From contig JAKQKF010000392.1 of the NCBI GenBank assembly GCA_029560815.1, positions 1-32,991 of the forward strand: 32,991 nucleotides of DNA, written 5' to 3'. Source of the DNA: a bacterium. GTDB taxonomy: Bacteria; KSB1; UBA2214. Made by a program: the position numbers and the translations under genes. Positions 8,834 to 16,083 of the stretch are shown here, piece by piece (positions within the stretch are counted from its first letter, which is position 1; each line of letters opens with the position of its first letter). The notes below the pieces were generated by a model. The model worked only from the letters and a program-made list of their open reading frames with translations. It ran no database searches and had not been told where the DNA came from.

Positions 8834-9732
8834 AGGTAGCTCTCCAAAATAGTTACGAATTTTTTAGCGTCCCACGGCGTCGAGATAAACCGCTCTCGCC
8901 AGGCCGCCGCGGCTGCGTCTCCCTGACAGGCCCGCCGGATCAGCTCGGCCGGTTCGCCCGCCAGGATATCCAGCGGATACATCATCAGATCGGCATATTT
9001 TTCCCACGACTGGGCGTACACGGTCTGGCCGTGGCTGACTGTGTGCGGGGGCAGATCCTCGCGCATCATCAGCGTGGGTTTTCCGCGCGCCACCGCCAGA
9101 TAGGCAAATGTCTGGTGACCGATCACCACATCCGCCTGGTCGATCTCGCGGATCGCCAGGTCCGGCCGGCCCATCACGTAGGTCACCCCTGATACCCGCG
9201 GCAGCCCGTTGCGCTCCAGCGCCTGGATGTGCCGCACAGTCAGCTTCGCGCCGGTCTCCCGGCAGTACGCCAGCAGCAGCTTGAATGTCCGCTGGTTGGC
9301 GTCCTTGTCCTCTTTGCAGATCCAGCCGCTCGCCGAGGGATGGATCGGCCCGAACAGGATATTTTTCGGTTTCACGATCGGCTGAAACGGCAGCATCCCG
9401 CAGTAGGTCCAGCCGGTCACTTCCAGCGGCAGCTCGTAACCGTAGCGCCGCATCACCTCCACGTGCCCCGGCCCGGGCACAAAGTTGCAGCGGGTATGCG
9501 GCCATACTTCCCAGATACCGTCCCAGATGATCTGCGGCCGCGCCGCGTGTGGATACAAAAATATCGGCGTGCCCTGGCTGTGAAAGCGCTCCAGCTGGGC
9601 CGTTCTCCGTCCGCCGTCCATGTCGAACAGCACAAACTTGACCCGCGCCCGGTTCTGGACCGACGGGCGGTAGCCCGCCCTGCGCAGCGCGTCCACGTAG
9701 GCCTTTTCTTTGCCCTGGTGTGGGCGGATCAT
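8830..9732 (-). CDS. Glycosyltransferase-like (GT-B / glycerophosphotransferase-like) protein
   Basis: 300 aa from ATG 9732 (MIRPHQGKEK). A longer frame overlaps the tail chaperone extension and is rejected. The protein looks like a GT-B fold: an N-terminal Rossmann-like half ('VKFVLFDMDGG', 'PIFLYPHAARP'), a mid-segment 'ILFGPIHPSASGW', and a C-terminal donor-site-like region 'DVVIGHQTFAYLAVARGKPT' where glycosyl- and glycerophosphotransferases of capsule and teichoic acid pathways keep a conserved His/Glu cluster. It sits between the tail chaperone and the tape measure, a place normally free of enzymes. It may decorate virion proteins or alter the host surface. The family assignment is tentative. 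Confidence 0.6.
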   Translation of the reverse strand: MIRPHQGKEKAYVDALRRAGYRPSVQNRARVKFVLFDMDGGRRTAQLERFHSQGTPIFLYPHAARPQIIWDGIWEVWPHTRCNFVPGPGHVEVMRRYGYELPLEVTGWTYCGMLPFQPIVKPKNILFGPIHPSASGWICKEDKDANQRTFKLLLAYCRETGAKLTVRHIQALERNGLPRVSGVTYVMGRPDLAIREIDQADVVIGHQTFAYLAVARGKPTLMMREDLPPHTVSHGQTVYAQSWEKYADLMMYPLDILAGEPAELIRRACQGDAAAAAWRERFISTPWDAKKFVTILESYL

Positions 9733-9757
9733 GAAAAACCGCTGCGAGTGTGACGTG

Positions 9758-9991
9758 TTATAGCCAGGACGCCCCCGGGGCGTCGCAAAAGATCTTTGGT
9801 CCTTTCGGCGTAATGCTGGCATGCGCTCCTCTCCCGTTCGATGATGTTTTCAACTGCCTGCTCACGAACGGCAGCAGGCTCTGGATGTCCGTCTGGTCGA
9901 TATCCAGCAGTGACCAGCCGTACAGCTTCACCAGCCGGATCTTAAGGTCGACCAAGGCCGCCAACGCGTCTATTTCTGCCGGGTTTTCCCC
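9758..9991 (-). CDS. Tail assembly chaperone gpT-like extension (reached by -1 frameshift)
   Basis: This frame overlaps the end of the gpG-like gene and continues about 70 codons past its stop at 9970. It contains 'LVKLYGWSLLDIDQTDIQSL', the hallmark 'W-S-x-x-D-I-D-x-T-D-I' pattern of the T part of siphophage gpGT proteins. It has no ATG and no Shine-Dalgarno of its own; the first possible initiator is TTG 9964. Expression as a -1 fusion with the upstream gene is therefore expected. The candidate slip site is the G4A4 run at 9984-9991. The fusion binds the tape measure and tail tube during assembly. Confidence 0.75.
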   Translation of the reverse strand, partial: GENPAEIDALAALVDLKIRLVKLYGWSLLDIDQTDIQSLLPFVSRQLKTSSNGRGAHASITPKGPKIFCDAPGASWL

Positions 9992-10299
9992 GGCCGCGTA
10001 GGGTTTGCCGGCATCAGCTCGGCCACTCGCGCCGCGATGCCCTCGATCACCGCGATCATCTCGCCCAGATCCGCCCCGGCGCGCAGCTGCTCGATCGTGA
10101 ATTGACCTCCGTAGAAGTCCACGATCAGCTGGTACAGCGCCGTAAGCTGTTCCTGGGTCAGATCGCCCTCGCCGAGCGAGCTCGAAAACTCAATCGCCCG
10201 CTCGGCGAAAACGAGGGGGATCCGCGCGCGAGAGTAGGTCTCGAGCGGAGCGTCCTGGTCGTCATACAGCGTCAGAACGATCGGCGTCCCCAGCGGCAT
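9970..10299 (-). CDS. Tail assembly chaperone gpG-like protein
   Basis: 109 aa, encoded right after the major tail protein (ATGA overlap at 10299) and ahead of the tape measure, the fixed place of gpG in siphophages. The N-terminal half is beta-rich and the C-terminal half helical ('EGDLTQEQLTALYQLIVDFY', 'AVIEGIAARVAEL'), as in gpG proteins. It ends in a Lys/Arg-rich tail read from a G/A-rich stretch where ribosomes can slip into the gpT frame. It should coat the tape measure until the tube polymerises. Confidence 0.8.
   Translation of the reverse strand: MPLGTPIVLTLYDDQDAPLETYSRARIPLVFAERAIEFSSSLGEGDLTQEQLTALYQLIVDFYGGQFTIEQLRAGADLGEMIAVIEGIAARVAELMPANPTRPGKTRQK
9984..9991 (-). promoter_or_regulatory. 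Candidate -1 ribosomal frameshift site (GGGGAAAA run)
   Basis: On the minus strand the zero-frame codons here read CCG GGG AAA ACC. A -1 slip moves Gly GGG onto GGG perfectly and Lys AAA onto GAA, entering the gpT frame before the gpG stop at 9970. It is not the strict X-XXY-YYZ heptamer of lambda, so the exact slip point is uncertain. It is, however, the only homopolymer-rich stretch in the short window where the two frames overlap near the end. Confidence 0.5.
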
Positions 10300-10922
10300 C
10301 AGGCACTCTCCGAGGCAACCGGCGGCACCTGCACGGTCGTGAACCAGTCAGTCGGATCGAACGCGGCGATGTCATCGTCGCCAACGACCCGCTGCAAACC
10401 TTCCTCCAGCCCGTAGTCATCCAACTGGAATTTGCACACGGTTTTGATCGCGTGGACGTTCAGCTTCTGCAATTTGGGCTCCGGCGTCTCTCCTCGGGTG
10501 ACGGCCTCTTCATCCGGGACATCGAATTTCACCTTGGGGAAGAGGTAATACCTATAGCTGCCGTTGCTCTTAAGCGAGCGGAACATCAGCGCGTAATAGG
10601 GCGGCACCCCGCCGTGCTCATACATCACGCCGCTCGCTTCATCGAACACCTGGCCGGTGAGTTTGGCAGCCATCCCAAGCGGGAGGCCGGTCACGATCAT
10701 TGCGATCGCAGTCTCTCCCCGGGTTGTAAATGTTTCATAGGCCTGGTCATCGGCGTAGATCGTCTCAGAGTTGGTCGTAGAGCTCGGGGTCACTTCCGCC
10801 GCCGGCGCCAGGTACTCCGGCGTCCCGACGGTATAGACGCCCAGCTCATCCGCTATGACCTCAGCGACATAGATACTATCGACGCCGACTCGCGGTTTAT
10901 ATTCTCCTGCATCGTAAGCCAT
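10299..10922 (-). CDS. Major tail (tube) protein
   Basis: 207 aa. The composition and motifs match tail tube proteins of the phi13 / TP901 type: an N-terminal 'GVDSIYVAEVIADE' strand pair, a central 'TTRGETAIAMIVTGLPL', 'YYALMFRSLKSNGSYRYYLF' and 'VKFDVPDEEAVTRGE', with a C-terminal 'PPVASESA' tail. It polymerises into the tail tube around the tape measure. It lies between the tail terminator and the gpG chaperone, as in other siphophages. Confidence 0.85.
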   Translation of the reverse strand: MAYDAGEYKPRVGVDSIYVAEVIADELGVYTVGTPEYLAPAAEVTPSSTTNSETIYADDQAYETFTTRGETAIAMIVTGLPLGMAAKLTGQVFDEASGVMYEHGGVPPYYALMFRSLKSNGSYRYYLFPKVKFDVPDEEAVTRGETPEPKLQKLNVHAIKTVCKFQLDDYGLEEGLQRVVGDDDIAAFDPTDWFTTVQVPPVASESA

Positions 10923-10931
10923 TGTTATCTC

Positions 10932-11294
10932 CTAATAACTCTCGATTAGTTCCTCCTCATCGGAGGTGTATATGAAATCCAGCGCCAGGCCGAAGTGCCT
11001 GGTCTCCGGGTTATAGGGCAGCTCGCGGATCGAGCTGCGCGCAAAACCGGCATCCACCATTACGCCTTTGATATCCGGCATCCCGCTCAGCCCGTTGCGG
11101 TTGTAGTAGGCCACCTGGACGCGGTACATCCGCATCGTTTCAAAGTTATCGGCATGCACGATCGGCGGCGAGCTGATCAGCTGGTGGACAATGTACTCAT
11201 CCGGCAGCTGTTCGCCGGTGGCCAGGATCATCGTGTTGGCCGCCAAAGGCAGACCCAGCCCGCTCAGCGCGTCCTGCACCAGGTCCCAGATCAT
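10932..11294 (-). CDS. Tail terminator / completion protein
   Basis: 120 aa. The N-terminus 'MIWDLVQDALSGLGLPLAAN' and the mixed alpha/beta pattern fit small tail-terminator (gpU-like, DUF3168-type) proteins that cap the tail tube and join it to the head. It follows the HK97 gp10-like gene with an ATGA overlap (11291-11294) and precedes the tube gene, the usual position. The assignment rests on position and length more than on a diagnostic motif. Confidence 0.7.
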   Translation of the reverse strand: MIWDLVQDALSGLGLPLAANTMILATGEQLPDEYIVHQLISSPPIVHADNFETMRMYRVQVAYYNRNGLSGMPDIKGVMVDAGFARSSIRELPYNPETRHFGLALDFIYTSDEEELIESY

Positions 11295-11683
11295 TTGGCC
11301 AGCTCCTCGGCCAGTTTGGCCTTCATCGCCTTGCTGACCTTGCTCTTGTCCTCATCCACCGTCGGGCGGATGTAGGGCTGGGCCGCCATCGAGCTGGAGC
11401 CGTACTCCTGCGCGTTGCCGTAGCGGGCCGTGTCCGCGTCCGCTCCGATCACGCCGACCTCGATGTAGGTCAGGTTGCCGTCCCGGTGCGGGCCGTCGAT
11501 CCTGATGTGATCCTCCAGGTTGTGTGTATCCTTGGGCACTCTGCGTTTCATCCCGTCTTTGAGCACCTCCCCGCCCGCCAGCAGCGCCCCGCCGGCCGCG
11601 GCGTCCATATCACGCCCCAGCTGCGCCAGCGCCTCGAGCGATTCGGCGATGCCCTTGGTGGAGATCTTTACCCGGCTTGCCAT
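11291..11683 (-). CDS. HK97 gp10-like head-tail joining protein
   Basis: 130 aa. 'GIAESLEALAQLGRDMDAAAGGALLAGGEVLKDGMKRRVP' followed by 'HIRIDGPHRDGNLTYIEVGVIG', 'AQEYGSSSMAAQPYIRPTVD' is the typical pattern of the HK97 gp10 family, including the conserved E-[YF]-G-[ST] and QP-[YF]-[LI]-RP motifs. It joins head and tail at the neck. It starts 16 bases inside the upstream gene. Confidence 0.9.
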   Translation of the reverse strand: MASRVKISTKGIAESLEALAQLGRDMDAAAGGALLAGGEVLKDGMKRRVPKDTHNLEDHIRIDGPHRDGNLTYIEVGVIGADADTARYGNAQEYGSSSMAAQPYIRPTVDEDKSKVSKAMKAKLAEELAK

Positions 11684-12012
11684 TTGCGCACCTTCAGCTC
11701 GATGTACTCATGCCGCTCCTGGATATCATCCAGGGAGATAATCTCATACAGCTGACCGCCTTTCTCCACCACACAGGTGCGGTCCAGCCCGGCCCGGTAG
11801 CGGATCAGAACCGTGGCCGCGTCCAGCGCCTGGATCGCCGCCGCCTGCAGCGCCTCCGAGCCGTGCACGTTGGTCCACCGCGCCCACACGTCCGCGATCT
11901 TGGTCAGGCTGGGCTTTTGAAACCCGCCCGTTTCCGCGGTTACGGCCCTGCTATACAGCGCGATTTTCAGCCGCAGATCGCCCGGGTTGCTGACCTTGCC
12001 GCCGATGATCAT
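11668..12012 (-). CDS. Head closure / head-tail adaptor (SPP1 gp16-like)
   Basis: 114 aa. 'NPGDLRLKIALYSRAVTAE', 'IADVWARWTNVHGSEALQAA', 'VLIRYRAGLDRTCVV' and a C-terminal 'YEIISLDDIQERHEYIELKV' form the beta-barrel pattern of phage head closure proteins, with the characteristic W-A at the middle and R-Y-x-x-G-[LI]. It seals the connector after DNA packaging. Its ATG overlaps the upstream stop (ATGA at 12009-12012). Confidence 0.85.
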   Translation of the reverse strand: MIIGGKVSNPGDLRLKIALYSRAVTAETGGFQKPSLTKIADVWARWTNVHGSEALQAAAIQALDAATVLIRYRAGLDRTCVVEKGGQLYEIISLDDIQERHEYIELKVRKWQAG

Positions 12013-12323
12013 GCGCTCTCCTCGAGCTCGGCCAGCTCCAGCGCCAGCGCTTTCAGCTGCATCAGCACTGCCCGCAGCCCGAAACTGAGCGCATCCTCGG
12101 CGGATCCAGCCATGCCCGGGTTTTCATGCCATTTCACGATCAGCATCCGCGCCGCGGATTTCGCCTGCGGATAGGCTTCATCCGGATACTCCGCTCGCCA
12201 GTCCCAGCCGGTGGCGTCGTTGATATACGCGTCCACCTGGTCCAGGAGCTGCAGCATCAGGGCGTCATCCTCTTCGCAGCGCAGAACCGTTGCGGCTTCC
12301 TCGGCAGTCAGGATATGGGCCAT
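12009..12323 (-). CDS. Head-tail connector (HK97 gp6 / gp15-like)
   Basis: 104 aa, mostly helical, with the pattern 'LTAEEAATVLRCEEDDALML...DAYINDATGWDW', 'AKSAARMLIVKWHENP'. This is the familiar form of the gp6-like connector that forms the ring below the portal. It is located directly downstream of the capsid gene and begins the connector cluster. The 61 bases between it and the capsid gene contain only its leader. Confidence 0.85.
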   Translation of the reverse strand: MAHILTAEEAATVLRCEEDDALMLQLLDQVDAYINDATGWDWRAEYPDEAYPQAKSAARMLIVKWHENPGMAGSAEDALSFGLRAVLMQLKALALELAELEESA

Positions 12324-12384
12324 TTTGGCGCTCCATCCGGGGCCGGACTTTCAGCCCGGCCCCATGTCCATTACAAATTTCCGC

Positions 12385-13722
12385 TTATGCCGATTCGGCA
12401 GCGAACTGCAGGTATTTCACCGGCGCCGATTCATTGGCGGATTGCTCGCTCGAGCCCTCGATTTCGGTCGGGGAGGCGAACAGGCCGTCTGTGCGAAAGA
12501 ACATCAGGAACCCAACCTGCAGGTACTCGGCGAACCGTTCCTCCAGGCGCAGGATGCGAGTGTCCGCCATCACGTCGCGGATGAAATAGTAAGAAAAATC
12601 GCCGAACAGGATGCCCTTTTCCTCGGCAGCCGCCTCCGGCATGGCCTGATTGATCACATACGGATAACCCAAGATGGTGTCCGGCGCGTTCACCGCCAGG
12701 CCGGGCAGCCACAGCGGGCGGCCGTCCTCGACGGCCTTCATCTGCTTGAGTGTTAGCAGGGTTGTGTCGTGGAACATCCACTCGGCGTTGGCGCGATAGG
12801 CATCATCTACCGAATGCTCGAGGGCGATGAGGTCGGCATAATCGATAGTCAGCGAGGCGTCCAGAACGCCCGCTCCGGCCGCGGTCACGATGCCCTCCGG
12901 CTGGGTAGTCCCGTTGCCGATCGTAAAGTGGCGATTGGTGACGCGGCCGATGCGGGTGGCCAGCGCTTTTATTAGCCAACTCTCGATGTCGAATGCGGCA
13001 TCCTGCAGCAGTTGGACCGATAACCGAACCATCTTCGAGGTGTACATATAAGCACCCAGGGTCTTGCTGCCGTATTCGGGATCGGTCCCGTCGGTATCGG
13101 TGTTCGAACCTTCCCCTAGGATCTCGCCTTCGTTGTGAGTGTCATCTACCAACGGGATCGGAAGCGATGCGCCAGTCGTTGTTTCGAGCTTGGTCGTGCG
13201 CGCCTTTCGCATCCCGCCCCAGGCTTTCATCGCCTCTACCAGTCGGCGGTAAAAATCCTCGGGTACCGTCGCCCCGGCGGAGCCGGTGGTGAGCAGTGCG
13301 CGGGTCTGGATATTGGCAGGGGTGGCCCCGTAATAGGGCTGCAGGACCGCCCGCTGCTCCGGTTTCATTCCGCCCAAACCGTATAACAGGTACGAGCGGT
13401 ACGCCCGCTTGTACTCGTCGCTGTTGGGCAGCGGGCTCTCGGGCTGGTCGGCCGCGAAATTCTGGCCGTGCTGTTCGAACTTGGCGATATCGCCGCGCAC
13501 AACCGGCGCCGGCGTCTCCTCCAGCTCGTTATCGATGGCGGCGATCCGCTCCTCGCGGTCGATGCGCGCCTTGAGATGGTCGATCTCCGCGTTGATGCGA
13601 TCCCACTGCTCCCGCTCCTCGGCGGTGAGCTCGCGCTTTTCCTTTTCAGCCAGCGTGTGGATGGATTTGGCCTCCTCCCACAGGTTTGCGCGTTGCTGGC
13701 GTAATTCGATGATCGTAGGCAT
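12385..13722 (-). CDS. Major capsid protein, HK97 fold
   Basis: 445 aa. Residues 1 to about 70 are a charged coiled coil (delta/scaffold domain, 'RELTAEEREQWDRINAEIDH'), which the prohead protease should remove. The mature part starts near residues 110-140 and includes 'LLTTGSAGATVPEDFYRRLV', 'PIPLVDDTHNEGEILGEGSN', 'IGRVTNRHFTIGNGTTQPEG' and 'FGDFSYYFIRDVMADTRILR', all standard HK97-type blocks. It builds the icosahedral head. The genes for portal, protease and capsid are in the classic order. Confidence 0.97.
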   Translation of the reverse strand: MPTIIELRQQRANLWEEAKSIHTLAEKEKRELTAEEREQWDRINAEIDHLKARIDREERIAAIDNELEETPAPVVRGDIAKFEQHGQNFAADQPESPLPNSDEYKRAYRSYLLYGLGGMKPEQRAVLQPYYGATPANIQTRALLTTGSAGATVPEDFYRRLVEAMKAWGGMRKARTTKLETTTGASLPIPLVDDTHNEGEILGEGSNTDTDGTDPEYGSKTLGAYMYTSKMVRLSVQLLQDAAFDIESWLIKALATRIGRVTNRHFTIGNGTTQPEGIVTAAGAGVLDASLTIDYADLIALEHSVDDAYRANAEWMFHDTTLLTLKQMKAVEDGRPLWLPGLAVNAPDTILGYPYVINQAMPEAAAEEKGILFGDFSYYFIRDVMADTRILRLEERFAEYLQVGFLMFFRTDGLFASPTEIEGSSEQSANESAPVKYLQFAAESA

Positions 13723-13737
13723 TTTTTATCTCCTGTC

Positions 13738-14667
13738 TCACATTGGTAAGCCGTTTTCACGGCTGATCGATTCCAACCTGCGCATCCGCTCGAGCGCCGA
13801 GTAGTGTCCGTCAGGCTCTGGCTCAGTGCCCGCCCCGGAGTGGTCGCCGGCGTTGGGCCCCGGCTCCAGGAGATAGGGTTGGTACAACTCTACAGCAGCG
13901 GCCAAAATTTGCCGCTGTTCGCTGGTCAGTTTCATCCCGCGCTCGGCGCAGCGCACTAGCCGCCGCGCCTCCTCCAGCGGGTCAATCTCACCATTTGGCA
14001 TAACTAGAAAATAAGACCGGGCGCTGATCGAGGTGGCCTCGAAGGCCGGGAACGTCACCGGCGAGACCTCATACAGTTTGGCCTCTTTGATGGTCCGCAC
14101 CGGCAGCTCTTTTTTATCTTCCGGGTAAAACCATTCCTGCTTGATTGCTTGAAATGCGATACTCATCTGCGACACGTCTCCGCGCTTGATCGAGGTCAGC
14201 GCATCCCGCCCCGCCTGCGTGTCCGGAGGAACGATCTCAGCTTTCAGCCCTTTTTCATCCTCGGCCAATGTGAGCGTGCCAGCCTTATTGCGTCCGAGCA
14301 CCAGGTCGGTATTGTGATTCCACAGCGCGCGGATGTCGTTTTCGCGTATGGTCTTTTTGAACGCCCCGGGAGCGACCTGCTCGAGCCACCAGCCTGCAAT
14401 GTCCGCTTTTTTATTGAATACGCTGGCATAGCCGACCAGCCTGGGCGGTTTATCCTGATCCTCGCGCAATTCGAAATCTTCGAACGGGATGTAGCGCAGT
14501 TCTTTTTCGTTTTTCATGGTCTTTTTATCCTTATCCTTCCACTGCTGCTCGCAGACCGCCGCCCGCTGTTTCTCATCGGGATATTCATCGTTCATCACGT
14601 CATCGCCCATGCAGCGGTCCATAAATTCATCGTGATCTTCGTCATTCTTCGGTTTCGGAATCGGCAT
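13738..14667 (-). CDS. Prohead protease (HK97 family) with N-terminal extension
   Basis: 309 aa from ATG 14667 (MPIPKPKNDED), chosen because a GAGGAGGG Shine-Dalgarno lies about 8 bases upstream; the frame extends eight codons further. Residues 1-50 are an acidic Cys-containing module ('DEFMDRCMGDDVMNDEYPDE') often fused to phage proteases. The serine protease domain follows, with the catalytic His in 'ALWNHN' (H118) and Ser in 'VSQMSIAF' (S159). It cleaves the capsid scaffold domain during head maturation. The start overlaps the portal end by 26 bases. The C-terminal tail is not conserved. Confidence 0.93.
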   Translation of the reverse strand: MPIPKPKNDEDHDEFMDRCMGDDVMNDEYPDEKQRAAVCEQQWKDKDKKTMKNEKELRYIPFEDFELREDQDKPPRLVGYASVFNKKADIAGWWLEQVAPGAFKKTIRENDIRALWNHNTDLVLGRNKAGTLTLAEDEKGLKAEIVPPDTQAGRDALTSIKRGDVSQMSIAFQAIKQEWFYPEDKKELPVRTIKEAKLYEVSPVTFPAFEATSISARSYFLVMPNGEIDPLEEARRLVRCAERGMKLTSEQRQILAAAVELYQPYLLEPGPNAGDHSGAGTEPEPDGHYSALERMRRLESISRENGLPM

Positions 14668-15931
14668 CGTCGCTGCCCTCCTCATCCTCATCGCCCGGCT
14701 CGGGTTCAGGTTCCGGCTCGGGCTCCGTCCTCTGTCCGGCCTGATCCACCGGGATCATATTTCCGTTGACCAGGTACGCGTCCAGCCCGTCCACCGGATC
14801 CATGTTCTCCAGCACCCGGATATCGTTCCCGCTCAGCCAGCCGTTCTGCCTGGCAATCTGATAATTTTTGTAGCGCGTCTGCGCATCTCCGCGCAGCAGC
14901 CCGTCCACCAGGTGCTCAGCAAAGTAATCCTTCCGTTCATCCGCGCTCAGCAGCGTCTGGTGGATCGCCTGTTCCCAGCGCACCATCCAGCTGCGTAATG
15001 AATAGGTAATAAATCCGATGTTCTGCTGCTCGATCCCGGTGCCCCAGGAGGTGCTCTTTTCCACATCGCCGATCATATGCGGCGGTACTCTAAAAATGCG
15101 GGCGATCTCGCCCACCTGGAACTTGCGCGTCTCCAGCATCTGCGAATCTTCCGGCGAGATCCCGATCTGGTGCCATTTCATCCCCTCCTCGAGGATCATC
15201 AGCCGGTGTTTTTTGCTCAGCCCCTGGGTCTGCTGCTCGATCTGCGTTTTAATCCGTTCCTGCGCTTCTGGTGACAAATTGCCCGGGTGCTCGACAATCC
15301 CGCCCGGTGTCGAGTCGTTGGCAAAAAACCGCGCGCCGTATTCCTCCGAGGCCATCGTCAGCCCCAGCGCCTCGCGCGCCTGGGCGATCGGCGACAGCCC
15401 CAGCGGCGCCTGAACGTGCAGCACCCGGCTGGCGCTCAGATTCTGCGCGCCCTTTTCCGGCAGCCGCACCACATATACCAGATCATTCCGTGAATTGCGG
15501 CTCTCCGTCACCAGCCAGGGTGGGATTGGCCACAATTCCTTGACCTGGCCGGCGCCGTTGCGGACCACCTCAGCGTATCCGTGGCCGTAGAGCAGAACGT
15601 GCGCCATGACCAGCGAGCGAAAATCCACGCTGGTCTGCTCATCGTTTGGCCAGTCATGCAGCACGCTGTATAAGGTGTGAGTAACCGCCCGGGTCTTGCC
15701 GCGCTCCATTCTGCGGTACAGAATCAACGGCAATGAACCGATTGTCTCGGAAATGAGGGTCACGCAGGCATAAACGGCGGTCAACTGCATCGCCGTTGAA
15801 GGGTTGACGGCCCTGCCGGTGATCGACGCCGAGCCGCTGGAGAGGATATCCGCCAGCGCCTGCCAGTTGATCGGTACGTTTGGATCTTCGACGGTCGTGC
15901 GCGGCTCGATCATGCGAGTTAAGATGCTCAT
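14642..15931 (-). CDS. Portal protein
   Basis: 429 aa from ATG 15931 (MSILTRMIEPR); the frame runs 87 codons further but there overlaps another small gene and the terminase. Recognisable blocks are 'YACVTLISETIGSLPLILYR', 'LPEKGAQNLSASRVLHVQ', 'FANDSTPGGIVEHPG', 'FQVGEIARIFRVPPHMIGD' and 'STSWGTGIEQQNIGFITYSL', diagnostic of HK97/phage_portal family proteins. The last 40 residues are a run of Pro-Glu and Asp/Glu repeats. It forms the DNA entry ring. The start overlaps the small upstream gene (ATGA at 15928-15931). Confidence 0.95.
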   Translation of the reverse strand: MSILTRMIEPRTTVEDPNVPINWQALADILSSGSASITGRAVNPSTAMQLTAVYACVTLISETIGSLPLILYRRMERGKTRAVTHTLYSVLHDWPNDEQTSVDFRSLVMAHVLLYGHGYAEVVRNGAGQVKELWPIPPWLVTESRNSRNDLVYVVRLPEKGAQNLSASRVLHVQAPLGLSPIAQAREALGLTMASEEYGARFFANDSTPGGIVEHPGNLSPEAQERIKTQIEQQTQGLSKKHRLMILEEGMKWHQIGISPEDSQMLETRKFQVGEIARIFRVPPHMIGDVEKSTSWGTGIEQQNIGFITYSLRSWMVRWEQAIHQTLLSADERKDYFAEHLVDGLLRGDAQTRYKNYQIARQNGWLSGNDIRVLENMDPVDGLDAYLVNGNMIPVDQAGQRTEPEPEPEPEPGDEDEEGSDDADSETEE

Positions 15932-16083
15932 CTGCCACCCCCGATCGTGGTCACGGCAATCAGCACCAGACCAATCGCGATAAATGCGGCCGGGGGGTAT
16001 ATCATATAAGCCCCGGCGAATAACGAAGCTATGCCGGCGATGAAAATGATCAGGTCGAGGGAAATTCGCTTCGCAATTTTCAT
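15928..16083 (-). CDS. Small two-pass membrane protein between terminase and portal (51 aa)
   Basis: A 51-aa frame fills the gap between the large terminase and the portal gene. It starts at ATG 16083, overlapping the terminase stop (ATGA), and its own stop overlaps the portal start (ATGA). Two hydrophobic segments (about residues 9-28 and 31-46), separated by 'MIYPP', predict two membrane helices, and a basic N-terminus (MKIAKR) suggests an inside N-terminus. The perfect double overlap makes it a real gene. The function is unknown; small membrane proteins are often encoded here in other siphophages. Confidence 0.8.
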   Translation of the reverse strand: MKIAKRISLDLIIFIAGIASLFAGAYMIYPPAAFIAIGLVLIAVTTIGGGR

